This document shows positions 5,004-5,015 of a DNA stretch of 5,015 nucleotides, piece by piece. The DNA lies in NCBI GenBank assembly GCA_002373325.1, contig DFKI01000008.1:1-5015 (forward strand), in the 5' to 3' direction. The stretch is from Treponema sp. UBA3649. GTDB lineage: Bacteria > Spirochaetota > Spirochaetia > Treponematales > Treponemataceae. The number at the start of each line of letters is the position of its first letter. Within the stretch, counting starts at the first letter, position 1. Position numbers and translations under genes: made by a program. The notes beneath the pieces were generated by a model. The model worked only from the letters and a program-made list of their open reading frames with translations, had not been told where the DNA came from and ran no database searches.

Positions 5004-5015
5004 GTTCTCAGTTCT
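4922..5015. repeat. Heptamer tandem repeat array with a strand-composition switch, truncated by the window end
   Basis: Thirteen complete 7-bp units plus three bases run without a phase break. The first six (4922-4963) are TGAGAGT, TGAAAGG, TGAGAGT, TGAGAGT, TGAAAGT and TGAGAGT. The next seven (4964-5012) are CTTCAGT, TTTCAGT, TTTCAGT, TTTCAAT, TTTCAGT, TTTCAGT and TCTCAGT. The array resembles the short tandemly repeated heptamers known from some bacterial intergenic regions (the STRR type). It lies upstream of the lipoprotein promoter and probably continues past the window. No gene is visible in it. Confidence 0.9.

Noticed and set aside
4922..5015. CRISPR array
   Set aside because: The units are 7 bp, contiguous and without spacers, unlike CRISPR repeats of about 24-40 bp separated by unique spacers.

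Overview
The window looks like ordinary chromosomal DNA from a host-associated spirochaete, most likely a Treponema. This is an inference from three things: a beta-barrel-type exported protein ending in phenylalanine, a lipoprotein with a spirochaete-style lipobox (FFSC), and moderate GC content with T-rich intergenic stretches. I cannot name the species. All five genes are intact; I see no RNA gene, insertion sequence, CRISPR array or phage gene.

Layout. Positions 1-1860 (+ strand) hold a two-gene operon: an exported, probable outer-membrane beta-barrel protein of unknown function (113-979), then a calcineurin-like metallophosphoesterase with an export signal (976-1860). The second gene starts at a TTG that overlaps the first gene's stop codon. 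Positions 1861-1939 are a T-rich promoter region with a near-consensus promoter (TTGATT-17-TATAAT) placed almost on top of the next start codon. Positions 1940-3418 (+) encode a full-length DUF1846/UPF0371 protein. Only 8 bp separate it from a convergent minus-strand operon at 4874-3427: a lipoprotein of unknown function (4131-4874), then a cytoplasmic YfcE-type phosphodiesterase (3427-4134), joined by an ATGA stop/start overlap. Positions 4875-5015 hold that operon's promoter, a perfect 16-bp palindrome in its spacer, a G-rich patch, and a 7-bp tandem repeat array that runs off the window end.

How the genes may relate. Two unrelated metallophosphoesterases, one exported and one cytoplasmic, flank the DUF1846 gene, and each is co-transcribed with an envelope protein. 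Nothing in the sequence proves a shared pathway. The least expected signals are regulatory. Both non-SD genes (DUF1846 and the lipoprotein) have TTCTATAAT ending only 7-10 nt before ATG, which predicts leaderless or nearly leaderless mRNAs, whereas the other three genes have Shine-Dalgarno sequences. The heptamer array switches from purine-rich to pyrimidine-rich units without losing its 7-bp phase, and its plus-strand RNA could fold into a 38-position stem with one mismatch if G-U pairs are allowed.
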